In this document: piece after piece, positions 47,160-59,025 of the stretch
Numbering within the stretch: the stretch's first letter is position 1
Layout of the letters: each line of letters starts with the position of its first letter
DNA from: Pleurodeles waltl
Lineage: Eukaryota > Chordata > Amphibia > Caudata > Salamandridae
DNA: 64,000 nucleotides
Direction of reading: 5' to 3'
Assembly: GCF_031143425.1 (NCBI RefSeq)
Contig: NC_090448.1
Coordinates: forward strand, 336,839,177-336,903,176
The notes under the pieces: model-generated
The model's input: the letters and a program-made list of their open reading frames with translations, nothing else
Databases searched by the model: none
Told to the model about the DNA's origin: nothing
Position numbers and translations under genes: made by a program

Positions 47160-47857
47160 GCCAAAGGGATTTCTAAAATAACAAAATACAGATTATGTGA
47201 GTCTCAAAGGGCAAACATATTTTTATATGCAACTAGTTTCTTCCAAGATAATGTTTTCAGCTGAGTAGCTGATCTAAACAGCAAGGTGAGTGTATTTGCA
47301 GCAGATTTGTTATCCCACCCGAAATGCATGCGTGTATACATTCAAAAATATGAATGTACAATGAGCTGCCAGCAGCAATGTATCCACCAGCCTTCAGTTA
47401 AGTTGGCACTCTTTAAAAAAGCAAATGAAGTATTAAAGCCACTCGTGAGTGCTGGCTACGGGTTAACACTCATTGAGAACAGAGAAATAATGGTCAATAT
47501 TGATGAAACTGTATTGATCCATAATAATGAAATGAAGATGTTTCTGGTGAGAATGTACATTGACAGAATTTGTTTTTGTCAGTTTAACAAAAAGAATGAG
47601 CCACTTATGGTGTTCTCAGCTAGTTACACTCCTGAAGTTCTTCCTGCCAAAATAAGATAATATGATGCAGTAAAATCAGCAGGAACCATTTTAAGAAACG
47701 CCCTGAAAATATTAGATTTTGGACTTGATGACAAGTTTTGTGATGCCCCAGAGCTCCACAAATCATGAGTCAACAAAAATGCCTGATGTTGTCTTAACAT
47801 TTTTTACATCATTGTTTAATATCAACAAAGCAAAACTGTTGTCAATCAAAACAAGCT
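47160..47857 (+). pseudogene. Large uncharacterised PIN-like/Cys-rich protein, N-terminal part
   Basis: I recognise this only as a large (over 1,000 residues) uncharacterised protein repeated in many animal genomes; that is memory, not a search. Visible text: YRLCESQRANIFLYATSFFQ (about 47,190-47,249), VFAADLLSHPKCMRVYIQKY (about 47,292-47,351), ALFKKANEVLKPLVSAGYGL (about 47,403-47,462), MVNIDETVLIHNNEMKMFLV, then EPLMVFSASYTPEVL. An in-frame TAA sits at about 47,658, after which YDAVKSAGTILRNALKILDF continues in the same frame. A frameshift leads to MPDVVLTFFTSLFNINKAKL (about 47,780-47,839), where a minus-strand LINE interrupts. Function unknown. Confidence 0.55.
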
Positions 47858-48485
47858 TTATTCGGTCAAATTAACCATCAGAGCATCACAATACATTACA
47901 TTATAACTCATTTTATGGCCTATACAATTATTAAATAAAACAAATAAATACATAAAATCTTTAACTGCTCATATCTAAAATCCCACCTAATCAATCATCA
48001 TTAGTCCTTATTTACAAGACGATTACGTATATGCCATGCTGCCACTAGAGACTTACTAACTGGAGGAGTTAGCTCATTAGAACTATGGCTTTTAAAACTC
48101 TTAGTACCATGTTACATTTTTTCAGCCCCATTTCTCGACAGATTTTGCGGATCCATTTTGACTGAATAAACAACTTCATTTGGTCAAATTAGCCATTGAG
48201 GCATCACAATACATTAAACACTCATTTTGTAGCCTATACAATTATTAAATAGAACAAATAAATACATACAATCTTAAGCTGCTCATATCAAAAATCCCTC
48301 ATAATCAATCATCATTAGTCCTTGTTTACAAAACGATTACGTATATGCCATGCTGCCACTAAAAACTTACTAACTGCAAGAATGAACTCATTAGAACTAT
48401 GGCTTTTTAAGACCCTTATTGCCATGTTAAATTTTTTCAGCCCCATTTCTCGACAGATTTTGCGGATCCATGTTGACCGAGGAGA
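47858..48485 (-). repeat. Tandemly doubled LINE 3' tail
   Basis: Two copies of about 310 bp. Shared landmarks: CATCACAATACATTA, CTCATATC, GATTACGTATATGCCATGCT, TTCTCGACAGATTTTGCGGA. Offset at GGTCAAATT is 318 bases (47,864 and 48,182). The second, right copy continues into the LINE coding part; the left copy stops at about 48,166. Confidence 0.85.
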
Positions 48486-49216
48486 AGAATAACCAGGGCA
48501 GAAGAACATAAAATGTTCAACTGTTTCTGGGGCCCCCCCGCATGTTGGACATATGTCAGAAGCAGCAGTTAACTCCCAACTACTTGTTAAGGACATAAGC
48601 CTTTGCCCAGTAAATCAGGTAAAATGTCTAAATAAGATTCATACTGTGGATACCACTTAAAATCGATAAAAAGATGAGTTAATCGACCGTGAGATTTGCG
48701 ACAAATATAATCATTCCTTACATGGGACCAGTATGCAGATTTCAAGACAATTTTATGGGATTTCTCTAATTTATGAGGATTCTCCCAATATTCTCCCATA
48801 CCCAGTATACGGAGCCAATAGGACACATGTCTGAACCAAGGAATAGTAACAGCATTTGGTCTCTTTGAGAGATCAAGAAATGAGGACTTATATATATCCA
48901 ATTCAGGGACAGTCCAGATCCTCATCCAATATAATGAAGGTCTTAAAGCTATTAACTCAGGTACTCGCTTTAGCCCCAAGTCTAAAAACATTGGGATCAA
49001 TGGTGTACTGGGAGGGCACGCAATCAAGGCCCTCGCAAAATTATTTTCACCTACAGTTAGTCTATTACTGTTGGAGAATCCCCATATCTCTGCACCATAG
49101 ACAGCGGCTCCCTGCGCCTTAGCCTGGTAAATCTTAACAGCTGGATATACAGCTTTTGTTGTCAAACTTTTATAAAAGCATAAAATGGGTGCTGCTCTGT
49201 GCTGTAAAAGCCCCAC
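48315..49216 (-). pseudogene. LINE C-terminal region
   Basis: Two open frames that meet near 48,590. The 209-codon frame (48,587-49,216) holds the region after the RT (AVYGAEIWGF, about residues 38-47, and RPSLYWMRIW). The 93-codon frame (48,315-48,596) has the zinc motif CPTCGGAPETVEHFMFFC (Cys16, Cys19, His28, Cys33) typical of the end of LINE ORF2 in several clades. The frames are offset by a short shift, otherwise well preserved. Confidence 0.75.
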
Positions 49217-50298
49217 ACTTTAACTAATCTGGTCCTCTCAGAGTAATTTGCTTGTTAACCTCACATCCAAATAATCAATTGAACTAACCTTGTTTAGAGG
49301 AACTCCATCCAGTTTAATAGTGCATCTCTTGCAAGGTCCAGAATTGAACACCATCAGTTTGGTTTTGCTGATATTCAACTCCAGCCCGTAATCCCTGCAG
49401 AATTAATTAAATCTATCAACAAGAATTTGTAAACCCATTGGAGTCTTTGAAATAAGAAGTGAATCGTCAGCAAAGAGAAGAATGGGAATTTTCTGTGCAT
49501 TCAAAGAAGGGGCATTGTTCTGACAGGAGATCAGGGCCTACACCACCTGGTTGATAAATAAGGTGAATAATATCAGAGCTATCACACAGCCCTGGCGGAC
49601 TCCCCTTTGAATAGGATTTTTTTAAAGTCAACTCACCTTGATTACCCCATCGCACTTGCGCATAAGTATTTTCGTGCAGCCGCTTCACCATTTGAATTAT
49701 GTTAACTGGGGTTCCTAATCTATGCAACATTTCCCATAACTTTTCTCTTGGGACCAGATAAAAAGCAGATCGTACGTCTACAAAAACAACATATAAATGT
49801 TGCTTGGCAAGGGCTACATATTTCTAATATAGGATTGCCAGCCTAAAAACCTGATCTACTGTGCTGGTTTTTGGGCGGACCCCCGCCTGAAGTAAAGAAA
49901 GGATCTGATGATCTTGGGCCCAGCTAGTTGGCCTCCCTAAAAGTTGTTTAGCAAATATTTTTGGGTAAGTTATCAGTGAGGCTGATTGGTCTATAGTTAA
50001 TTAGGGAATCTGCATTACCCTTTTTAAAAATAGGGATGATTTCGGCCCCTTTCCACGTACTCAGGATTTCACCCCCTGCAGTGATTTTATTCAAGATCAA
50101 ATTTATGTACCAGGACCATATAATTGGCTCTGATCTATAAAGATCTCCCGGAAGCTTGTCCAGACCAGGAGCATTGCCTGGTTTTAGTGAATTAAAAGCA
50201 AAACTGTTATAAACTAAAGTTCTTGAGTTCGGAACAGAAGCCAACAAAACTGATGATGGCTTTGAAGATAGAAGCAAAGAAGTGAAAGACAATCCCAT
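49217..50298 (-). pseudogene. LINE reverse transcriptase
   Basis: Reading leftwards: LKPGNAPGLDKLPGDLYRSE and WKGAEIIPIFKKGNAD, NYRPISLTD (in the 116-codon frame 49,948-50,298), then MVKRLHENTYAQVRWGNQGE and KGSPPGLCDSS (49,467-49,730), and ILLFADDSLL near 49,455-49,485 with the catalytic Asp pair. Then GLELNISKTKLMVFNSG near 49,340-49,390, and KLDGVPLNKVSSIDYL. These are RT motifs 1 to 9 of non-LTR elements. No endonuclease domain lies upstream, so the copy is 5' truncated. Confidence 0.85.
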
Positions 50299-50299
50299 G

Positions 50300-53200
50300 A
50301 ACTGCCAGGCTTATGCTATGCAAATGTACTATATTTTCCAGATCACGTTTTATGAATTTGATCATGGCAAAAAAATCACTCTGCTAAACATGATGTCTGT
50401 CCATGTAATCTATGCGAAGTGCTAAAGTAGAGAGCTAATCACTTCAATTAGTAGGAATGGTGTATCAACAAGTTATAATGACATACTATGCAGCAGGAAC
50501 TTGTTATCAGCTCATGCTGTACAATCTTGCGAATCCAACAGCACACCACTTCCAAGTCTCTTTACCAGGAAAAGATTTACAACTGCTGCTCTTGATAAAT
50601 TTGATTTTGAAGACACCTCTTCTTTGTCTGGAACATCCAGCACACGATAATGCCATGGTGCATTTTAAAGTCTGTACCAATGAAGTATCTGCTGGAAAAC
50701 AAGCTGTGCCGGCTGTAGGCATAAACAAACAAAGCTGCAAACCTATAACCCAACTGCCTTGCTACTGTGTGCAAAATCACTACAAGCCATCAACATGTTC
50801 CAGTCTATCAGAAAGTTTCAAAGTTGCTGAGGACATGGATCTTCTTCTACCTGCTGCTGCAGTCCACAAGGCTGATTTAACTGAATGTATCAAATTGCTT
50901 ATTTGGCACAGACTGAAGGATGAAGAAAAGGCATTTCCTCTGTGGGCTGAATTCATGCTCTGATCGCCCAGAATACTGTCCCACTGAAGAAGATTGGGGT
51001 TTTACTAGTACTACAATCTTCAGTCACAAACTACGCAACAGTATACACAGCTCTAAAATTTTTCCAGAATGTGCGTGCTTGAAGACCAGCTTATCCTGCC
51101 AATATTGTGTGCTGAAGGTGTTTTCCTTATTGTAGCTGACATTTTGTATGAGCAATCCAGCAGGATTTGATGAACTTTATCCAATTATGGGCATTTTCCA
51201 TATGACAAATGTTGTGTTGCGGTGTGCAGGAAGTTATCTCAGTGAATGTGGCATAGACAATGCACTTATTGAGCCTGAAATCTTTGAAAGCAAAACTGTC
51301 GAGTCAGTATTGAGCGGAACGCATTGTTTGTCCGTTACATGGTATGCTCATCATCTCTGAGGCTATAGAAAATTGCGTTGGAATGCTTTCTAGAACAAAA
51401 ATGACAAATTAGGTTTTGCATATCTTATCTCAGAAGTGAGCAAGAAACAGGGTGCACTTCATTTAAAAGACATAATGCAAAGCCAGGCAATGCTCAATAC
51501 ACTCAGTTCAAAATCAGAAAACCAAGTTTGTACAGTTTATCAAAGAATGTGAAGAAAAATCAGAACTTTGCAAGTACTGGGGCAATGTTTTACACAATAG
51601 CTCTAGTGAAAAACTTGGTACATGCCGATCTGGAAGGTGATTGGGAGCTGCACGTGAAGACTATGGAGTCACTTGTTACTGTGTTTTGCGAATTTGGTTG
51701 TATAAACTACTTGAGATATGGGTCCTGGTATTTGGAAAGAGTGAAGAAGCTACAAATGGAAAAAACATACCTTTACAGAAAATTCATCTAAAGACACTTT
51801 GTGGTGAAAGACAGAGAGGGAAGTTGCAATGCTGTGGCTCCAGATATGAAACTGGAACAGACGATCCAGACATCACAGAAAAGCTCCCACAGAATTGTTG
51901 GTCAGACACGTAAAAGTGAATATGTTGCTCAATGGCAGCTAGTTTACCATAAAGTCCTTTCTATTTGCAATGCTTTCAGGGAGATGACAAATTCAAAAAT
52001 AATTAACAATCATGAAAGTGTTCCTCACCACAAACTTGTGAGAAAGAACAGAGAACATTTTACTAAGCATGTTGATAGCTTTCTTCATTTCAGGTAGCAG
52101 CAAGGAAACACCTTTAAAATGACTGAGTCTGTGAGGCTACACAAAATTGTGACCAAACAATATGTGGAAAACGAAATAAAGACACATCTACTAGATGTCC
52201 TGGAACATGGATCGAAACTAAACGCAGAACTGAAGCAGGATAGGTTTGGATTGAAAGAGAAAAAGCTGTTTGACATAATCTCTAAAGCTAAACTTCCATA
52301 CTTTAATTACCCTAGTAAGAGTTTCGTCCAACCAGCCAGAACAAAACAGGTGACAAAAAACAACTTTGGCAAGCACATAGAGATATGGATGTAGCAAAAG
52401 AAAGGGGTGAATTTATCAAGGAAATTCTGTTGCATGAACCTCTTCCATCAAATGCATTATTTGATGGAGATGCTGCAACCAAACTAGTAAAACACAAACT
52501 CATACAAGAGCTCACAAAAACCTTTAATTGAAAGATTTTCAATTAGAAAAGGTGTCCTCGTTGAAAACTGATGATGTTGTAGACTATATATCACAACTGC
52601 AAATGGTCAAGATTTCATCCATGCAAAACTTCGGAGAGGTCGTTCAGACTGTTCTACAGATATCAAAGTCAGTGTGCATCTTGCAAGAACTACACATTGT
52701 CTTTGACAGTTATCTTGAACTATCTGTCAAAGAATGTGAAAGAATCGGATGAATGTCTACAAGTAGAACAACTGACCTTGCGTGCATCAAAAATTCGAAA
52801 CCTATACCTGTGCAACTTGATAAATTCTGGTCATCAACATCGAACAAGATGAACTTGGATATGTTAATTCGCCAAAACATTGCTGATGCTTCAGTGAACA
52901 CTGAATTTACAATTACTGCAAGTGGAATGATTGCCAATGAGGAGTTGGTGCCTGCAGAGATATATTCAGAAGGTAAGGGCCATATTGTTAAACAACTTAA
53001 CAGCAAATTGGAAAACACTGACCCTCGTGTTGTACCACGTTGAGTGGGCTGTTCGAAATAGTTCAAATCAAGTCACTGTAATGTCAAATGTCACAGATGT
53101 TATTATTGTTCTAATTAGATTTGTTCATAAGTCAAGGATTGTCAGAGTTATGGATACGTTATAGAACAGGCGAGAAAAGACACTTAATCCCGCTTCACAT

Positions 53201-53722
53201 TCTGTACAAAAAACATGATCCAGAGATGCCCAGTGTTCTTATCAAGGCACATAATCTTGGAACAAATCTTGGATCTTTAACTGTTGAACCTGGGAAGTTT
53301 CTAAAAGGATTGCTGAGACAGAAGAATGTGACTTGAAAGATGTAGAAAAATTACAAGTGCAAGTGTGGAAAACGAGTTCCGACTGTCACACATTTGACGA
53401 TTTTTGGTACAGTGAGTTCAAGAGATCAGTCCCGCTAAGTGACCTTCAACCGATATTACATTCTGTGTGTGGACACATTAAAAGAGCGTTCTACTTGATC
53501 AGAACATGTGTATCATGCATATGTAGAGAAAGATCCATATGAATTTAGTTGAGAAGATACTGATGGGGTTCTAAAACCTTTGAAATTTCTAAAGCCTCTA
53601 CCCACAGAACTTACACGTACATGTACTTCCAAAACCTGTGCTACAAAAAGATGTCCCTGTCGAAATGCTCTTCTCAAATGTTCAATATTCTGCAAATGTA
53701 CCACGACTGATTGCTGAAACTA
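50300..53722 (+). pseudogene. Large uncharacterised PIN-like/Cys-rich protein, main part
   Basis: Resumes after the LINE. ITLLNMMSVHVIYAKC (about 50,368-50,415), KPSTCSSLSESFKVAEDMDL (about 50,782-50,841), FDELYPIMGIFHMTNVVLRC (about 51,166-51,225), DLEGDWELHVKTMESL (about 51,629-51,676), INYLRYGSWYLERVKKLQME, SEYVAQWQLVYHKVLSICNA (about 51,916-51,975), then VMSNVTDVIIVLIRFVHK (about 53,080-53,133), ELWIRYRTGEKRHLIPLHIL (about 53,148-53,207) and a Cys-rich end TCTSKTCATKRCPCRNALLK (about 53,617-53,676). The VTDV block looks like a PIN/FEN-type nuclease strand (family S-x-D-T-D-V); here the first Asp is Val. At least ten stops or shifts break the gene. No known function. Confidence 0.6.
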
Positions 53723-54189
53723 ATAAATAGAGTGAACTATGAAAATGTGTCTAAAAAACAAGTGATTAAAACTTTTTTTTCATATTTAGATGATAAACAT
53801 TGTTTGGTGTATACATAAAAGGATTAAAAAACGTTATTATTTGTTTAATTTCTATATATGTCACTTCTTCCTCTATTATATCCGCTATTTTGGACAATGG
53901 TGGAAGGGTTACCATGAGAAGTTATTTTCTTTCTGTCTCTATAAGATTACTTGACCCCCAAAACCTATGTTTTGACACCACAATGAAGTACATAGGTCTC
54001 ATGGTTCTTGAAATATTACATCATCACTGCAACATATCTGCAATGTTTAAAAATGGCGCCCAGAAAGATTCAGTCGGATCAGCAATGTCTATCCCAGCTA
54101 AATTACTTCTCTAATGATCAAAAAACACAAATCAGAAATGAAACTCTCTGGATAACAATTTTTTTACAGAGGTATATCAGAGAGACAGA
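53723..54189. other. Unassigned stretch
   Basis: Short open frames only. No repeat structure or motif recognised. Confidence 0.35.
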
Positions 54190-54420
54190 ATTATTAAAGC
54201 ACTGACAAAGGCACATACAGCCAGTTACATACAAGGGTTGCATTAGGACCTTCAATCAGTAGTATAAGAGAACAATCCCAATTACACACAGAGACAGCAA
54301 AATAGAAAAATGACCACTGTGGCACACGTAACAAACACCACCAAAAAGGACCACAAAGCCATATTCAATGAGCGACATCAAAGGTGGCTTACAGTGGCAC
54401 ATAGAACCAGAAACAATCTT
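54190..54420 (+). repeat. Degenerate 37-bp tandem repeat, six units
   Basis: Units of 37 or 38 bases, consensus near GGACCACAGTGGCACATACA followed by ACCAGCGACATTGAAGA. Six successive units can be marked from 54,195. The same unit recurs at 55,205 and 58,870. Confidence 0.7.
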
Positions 54421-55204
54421 TTTAAGGGTCATTCTCATAATGAAAAGAAATCTTATAATTCAACCGTGGGCATACAGTGAGTGCCTTAGTAAAGTAAAGA
54501 CACAGCTGAGAAGAAAAGTATACAACTGCTGGGTTTTATTTGTCAGGTGTTATTTTTGAAGAAAATATTTTCAATGGAGCAACGTTTCCACATCAATTTT
54601 CTTTCCAAATAACACTCTATAAATTATATAAAGAATTTAAATACATCAAGTAAGCATTTGCCTGTAATGTAGTATATGTTTCCTTAAGAGTAGGTGCCCT
54701 GTTTTCAAGATGGATTTTTCCCTCATCAAATATTGCCTGCCATCTGCTGAAAACAATTAACCCGATGTAATCCACGGGATGCACTGAACGGACAAAAGCA
54801 TGACGTAAGAGATGTATACTCCTGTGAAGCACACTGTATGCATGTTTTCAGAAAAGTAGTGACAAAATCTCCAGTAGGCAGCTGCATTGTCAAGCCTGAC
54901 CTCAGACAGTGAGGAGCACAAGCCCCACAGACTGGTACTAGGTGTCCTGACAGGGAGCAGTAAAGCCTCCGGTGCCACTGGCTCTTATTTGTTCTCTCAA
55001 AAGTAAGCAGCACAAGCTTATAGTACGCTAGGCTGTAATTAGTAGCACAAGACCACTGTACCCCCCGATTGTTAATAGGTGTCCAGAGATTAAATAATAG
55101 AAGCTGCAAAATATTATGAGACTGCATAGTAGCTGTGATATAATTACTAAATGAGCATTTATTTATATTGGTGGGATTCATAGTTTAAATAAAATTGCTA
55201 TGCT
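54421..55204. other. Unassigned stretch
   Basis: A 151-codon minus-strand open frame (54,726-55,181) shows no family features. Nothing else recognised. Confidence 0.35.
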
Positions 55205-55300
55205 GAAGAAGGCTCACAATGGTAGATCCACACAGCAACATATTAGAAGGGCCGTAGTGGAACTCACAACCGGTGACATAGAGGGACCACACTGGTTAAA
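55205..55300 (+). repeat. 37-bp tandem repeat, two to three units
   Basis: Same unit as at 54,190 (GGCTCACAATGG..., GGGCCGTAGTGG..., GGACCACACTGG). Lies just upstream of the L1 relic at 55,620. Confidence 0.6.
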
Positions 55301-55619
55301 AGAGAACTACCTAAAAAATATATCAGAACATCTTCACTTGTGCGGGCCTTTTCTGGACCAAATGTAGACAACCTGGACCCTCTAAAAAGACTAGACTGCA
55401 CCCTAACTAAATAGCCTTCACCACCCATGATAAGAAGAGACATTAATGTGGATAAGGATAGTAAAATAGACAGGACTTCACAGAGGGCAAATATTAACCC
55501 TGCCAGGATATATAAATATGTTAAGTACCTGATGAGAGTTGTGATTAAGTGAATGCTAGCTCCCTCAATGTAATACACATTTTAAAGTAAAAAATACAGC
55601 AATTACCCCAACTTGATGA

Positions 55620-58600
55620 TTTTTTATTTGAGGCAAGGGAGATGGGGAAGGTATTTAAAATCAATCACATGCCAAGACAACTTTCAGATTATTTCCCAGT
55701 GTGCTTAGAAATTAGGGTCCCTGTGGACATTGGATAGAGAGATTTTACTGAATGAGGAAGTGATAAAACAATTCAAAAGGGGCACAGAGGTGTTTTTCTG
55801 ATTTAATCAGGGATTATCCCTCATAAACGTTTTCTGGGATTCATACACAGCTTTTTTGAGGAGCAGACTGAGTGCCATTGCATGGCATAGGAAAAGAATG
55901 GAGAAACAAGAACTCAAACAATTGGAGAATAAGATGAAACACACCAAAACCTTTTTAAAGTCCAGAAGAATAGACAGTATGGAGAGTAATCTATTAAAGT
56001 CAACATTAAAATCCCAGCAGCAGTATTTTAGACTTTATTTAACAGAGAAACATTGTTGGGAAATGAGTAGGTTGAGGCACTTTAAATATGAGGAGAATTG
56101 ATGCAAATGTTTGGCTTGGATAGCAAGAGCAGACCAAGTTAATAATGACATAAATAAGAAGGGATACATGCCAACAGAAGAAAACTAAGATTGAGGAAGA
56201 TTTCTTCAGGTTCTATCAATGACTTTACACAGAAGTCATAAAACAGGAAGTGGGTAATGTAGATGGCTCACCAATGTACACCTCCCAAAGGTGGGCTCAG
56301 AAGATTAAATAACCATGGAATGGACAATAGGGAAAGAAGAAATATGTAAGGCAATAAGAAGTTCAAAGTCAGGGAAGGCATCTGGTTCAGATAGTATTCC
56401 AAATGAAGAGTATCAGAAAATAGTGGATGGTATAATTTAGATATTGTGTAAATTATTCAATGCAATACATTTAGGAGGAATGCAAATTCTGCTGTGCTGG
56501 AATGAGTTAGCTGTAACTATAATTCTGAAACCCAATAAGGCACCAATGGATTGTGAATCATATAGACCTATCTCACTTTCGAATTGCCAATTTTAAAACA
56601 TTTTCCAACATTTTAGCGAAGAAACTATGTAAGAAGAAAAACAAGTTGGTACATAAAGATCAAAAAGGTTTTCTCCAGGGTAAGCATATGAAGGAGTTGA
56701 CACACTCCCTCACAGGTTCAACAAATTCGACAACAACTCATATGAAACCCTTATTTGATAGGGTGAACTAAAAATAGTTTTGGTGTGGTGGGGGGTTATG
56801 AAACATTACAATAGATATATTCTAATCCACTGCTAGAATTCTAGTAAATGGGTGTTTAACTCCACAGGTAAAAATCATTCGGGGGCCAGGCAAGGTTGTC
56901 CCTTTCACCTCTGCTGTTTAACCTGTATATAGAACCCTTGGCACACCAACTTGGGAATTAAATATTAATAGTTTTAATACTTTTCTCCTGTAATGGTCTG
57001 AAGAGGAAAGTAATTTTACAAGTACATGGCCTTATGAATTGCACAATGGATGTAGACAAGGCACTCTGACATGTATAGAATATTGCAAGAATTTGGATAA
57101 TGATCAGGATATCAGGTGAATACTGCAAAACAGAAATATGACAAGGAGCATGCATTGGGAACCCAGAGCAGTGAAAACAGATTTAAAATACTTGGGCATA
57201 ACGGTAGTACAAGAGCTAGATAAGATTATGGTAATTAACTCCTTGGTAAACTACTTAAAGATGTAGAGCACCTATTGAATAGATAGCAAAATCACCCGTC
57301 AATTTTTGGAAGAGTCAATTTAATTAAAATGATTGGTTTGCACAAATGCACCTTTCTTCGCAATAATATAACCTTGCGTTTTGACAAGAAATTGATAGCA
57401 AAAATAAGGGGGAAAATTATACGTTTATTTGTGCATCGAATGGTGCCAGAATGTCGTAGAAATAACTTAGGAGAAAAGAAAGTGGAGAATTAATGGCTCC
57501 AGATTCTCAGTATTACGTGGGCTTTCCAGTTCAAAAATAGCAGAATGTTCCTAACAAAACCAGATCAAACCATTGCAGGAGAGATACTACAGGCAATGAT
57601 GAATGATTCTCAGTGTGAAAGTGCTTTCTTGTGCAAGAATGGGGCTCCAAAATTTATTAAGAAAGTGTCCCTTAAGGAATTACTAGCTGCAGTCAAACTC
57701 TGGACAGAGATTAGGTATCTGATAAATATTGCTTATCATAGAAATTTAGTTCCAGGGATTTACCAACAACACCAGTATGTATGAAAGACTGAATAACGTT
57801 TTTTGTAAATTTCTTTATTGACATTTTAAATATAAAACAAGACCGAATAACTTTTCTCTTAATGAAAGCTGATTATGTATGTAAATTGGGTACCTGATGG
57901 AGGGGTATGAACTGATGTCTTGGAACACTGAAGCTAACAAAAGAATGGCAATATTTTTAAATGTAAGTATTATCAGTTGCTGGAATGGGTCACGATAAAT
58001 CAAGACCTCCAATGAAAAACAACTTGAATGGAGATGGATCTTTAGGATGTAATACCTATAAAACAGGAAGATGCATGGTGCTCCTGGAAACTTTTAGAGG
58101 TTGAAAAGGAGGACCAGAAATTGTTGATACAAATAGGGAATAAATGCTTGCCTACAAGGGACTTAAAACCCATATAGCAAGTATCCTTTTTGTACTTTAT
58201 ACAACATGTGAAATCGAATCCTTAAGAAAAAACACACCTTTTAACTCTCTACAGCCTCTTTTGGACCCCAGCAAGGCTGGCCAAAATCAAGATACTTGGA
58301 GACTGACATATGTTTGTCAATTGCGCAAAGATTCATTCATTCTGGGGAAATTTTGGTAAGACTGCTTCAGAAATTCTGAGACAGAAAAAAAAGGTATGCC
58401 TGATCGTTAGCATCTTCGGTATACTAAGTAAAGAGGAAAAGAAGAGAGTAAAGTTATCATTGATTTAAAGTAAACTGCTATTTTATATTATGCTGCTGGC
58501 CAGGAGAAACATTTCTAAGAATTGGGTTGAGGCTGATGTACCCTTCCATGGAGAATGCCTAGAATATGTTAAATATGTAGGCGCAGAGGACAGCCAATGT

Positions 58601-58700
58601 GCTTATAAAGAGAAAACAATAATGGGATGCTACTGGATATTGAGGAAAACTGATATTGATGTACAATGATATGACCCATGAAAGGGCATATATGTAATAA
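55620..58700 (+). pseudogene. L1 ORF2 relic from endonuclease end to C-terminus
   Basis: A third plus-strand L1. MPRQLSDYFPVCLEIR (about 55,670-55,717) is the SDH-region end of the endonuclease. SSKSGKASGSDSIPNEEYQK (about 56,355-56,414), WNELAVTIILKPNKAPMDCE (about 56,500-56,559), then YRPISLSN (RT fingers) follow, then RQGCPF near 56,891. KYLGITVV (about 57,188) and IFGRVNLIKMIGLHK (about 57,299-57,343) are the post-RT block. KIHSFWGNFGKTASEIL (about 58,328-58,377) is the C-terminal region. The catalytic DD motif is not visible between 56,950 and 57,100. Heavily broken. Confidence 0.75.
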
Positions 58701-58869
58701 GCCTGCATAAGCAGCACTCAATTTTGAAAAGGGATTGTAATTTAGATATGTGGCTGAGAAGGGTTGTACTTATTCAAGATTCAACTCAGACTTATAAAAT
58801 TTACATACTGCCAATTGATGTGCAATCGAGCTTCCAGGAGGACAAAAACAAGAGAACCAGTGACTTAAA

Positions 58870-59025
58870 AGGACCACAGTGGCACAGACACCACGTGATG
58901 CTGAAGGACTGCTTTGGCAAATACAACCAGGGACATAGAAAAAAGACTTCAGGAGTATATACAATCAGCAATATTGAATGATGGCCATACTGGCACATAC
59001 AACCAGCAACCTTGAAGAAGGAAGA
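58870..59025 (+). repeat. 37-bp tandem repeat, four units
   Basis: Four 37-base units beginning AGGACCACAGTGGCACAGAC, GACTGCTTTGGCAAATACAA, AGACTTCAGGAGTATATACA and ATGGCCATACTGGCACATAC. It lies just downstream of the L1 relic that the 55,205 array precedes. Confidence 0.75.

Larger units (their letters stand above)
47858..50297 (-). mobile_element. Minus-strand LINE (non-L1 type) with a doubled 3' tail
   Basis: A 5'-truncated non-LTR element inserted antisense into the neighbouring pseudogene. It carries RT and a C-terminal Cys/His domain. The sequence of its 3' tail is present twice with a 318-base offset (47,861-48,166 and 48,179-48,485). The clade is not L1; RT and zinc-finger style suggest the Jockey/CR1/R1 side of the tree, unassigned. 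Confidence 0.8.

Noticed and set aside
54190..54420. Regular 37-bp repeat resembling a CRISPR array
   Set aside because: Units are contiguous with no unique spacers, the repeats are degenerate, and the context is a vertebrate genome.
54726..55181. 151-codon minus-strand open frame
   Set aside because: No recognisable domain or splice signals; length is within chance for the base composition.
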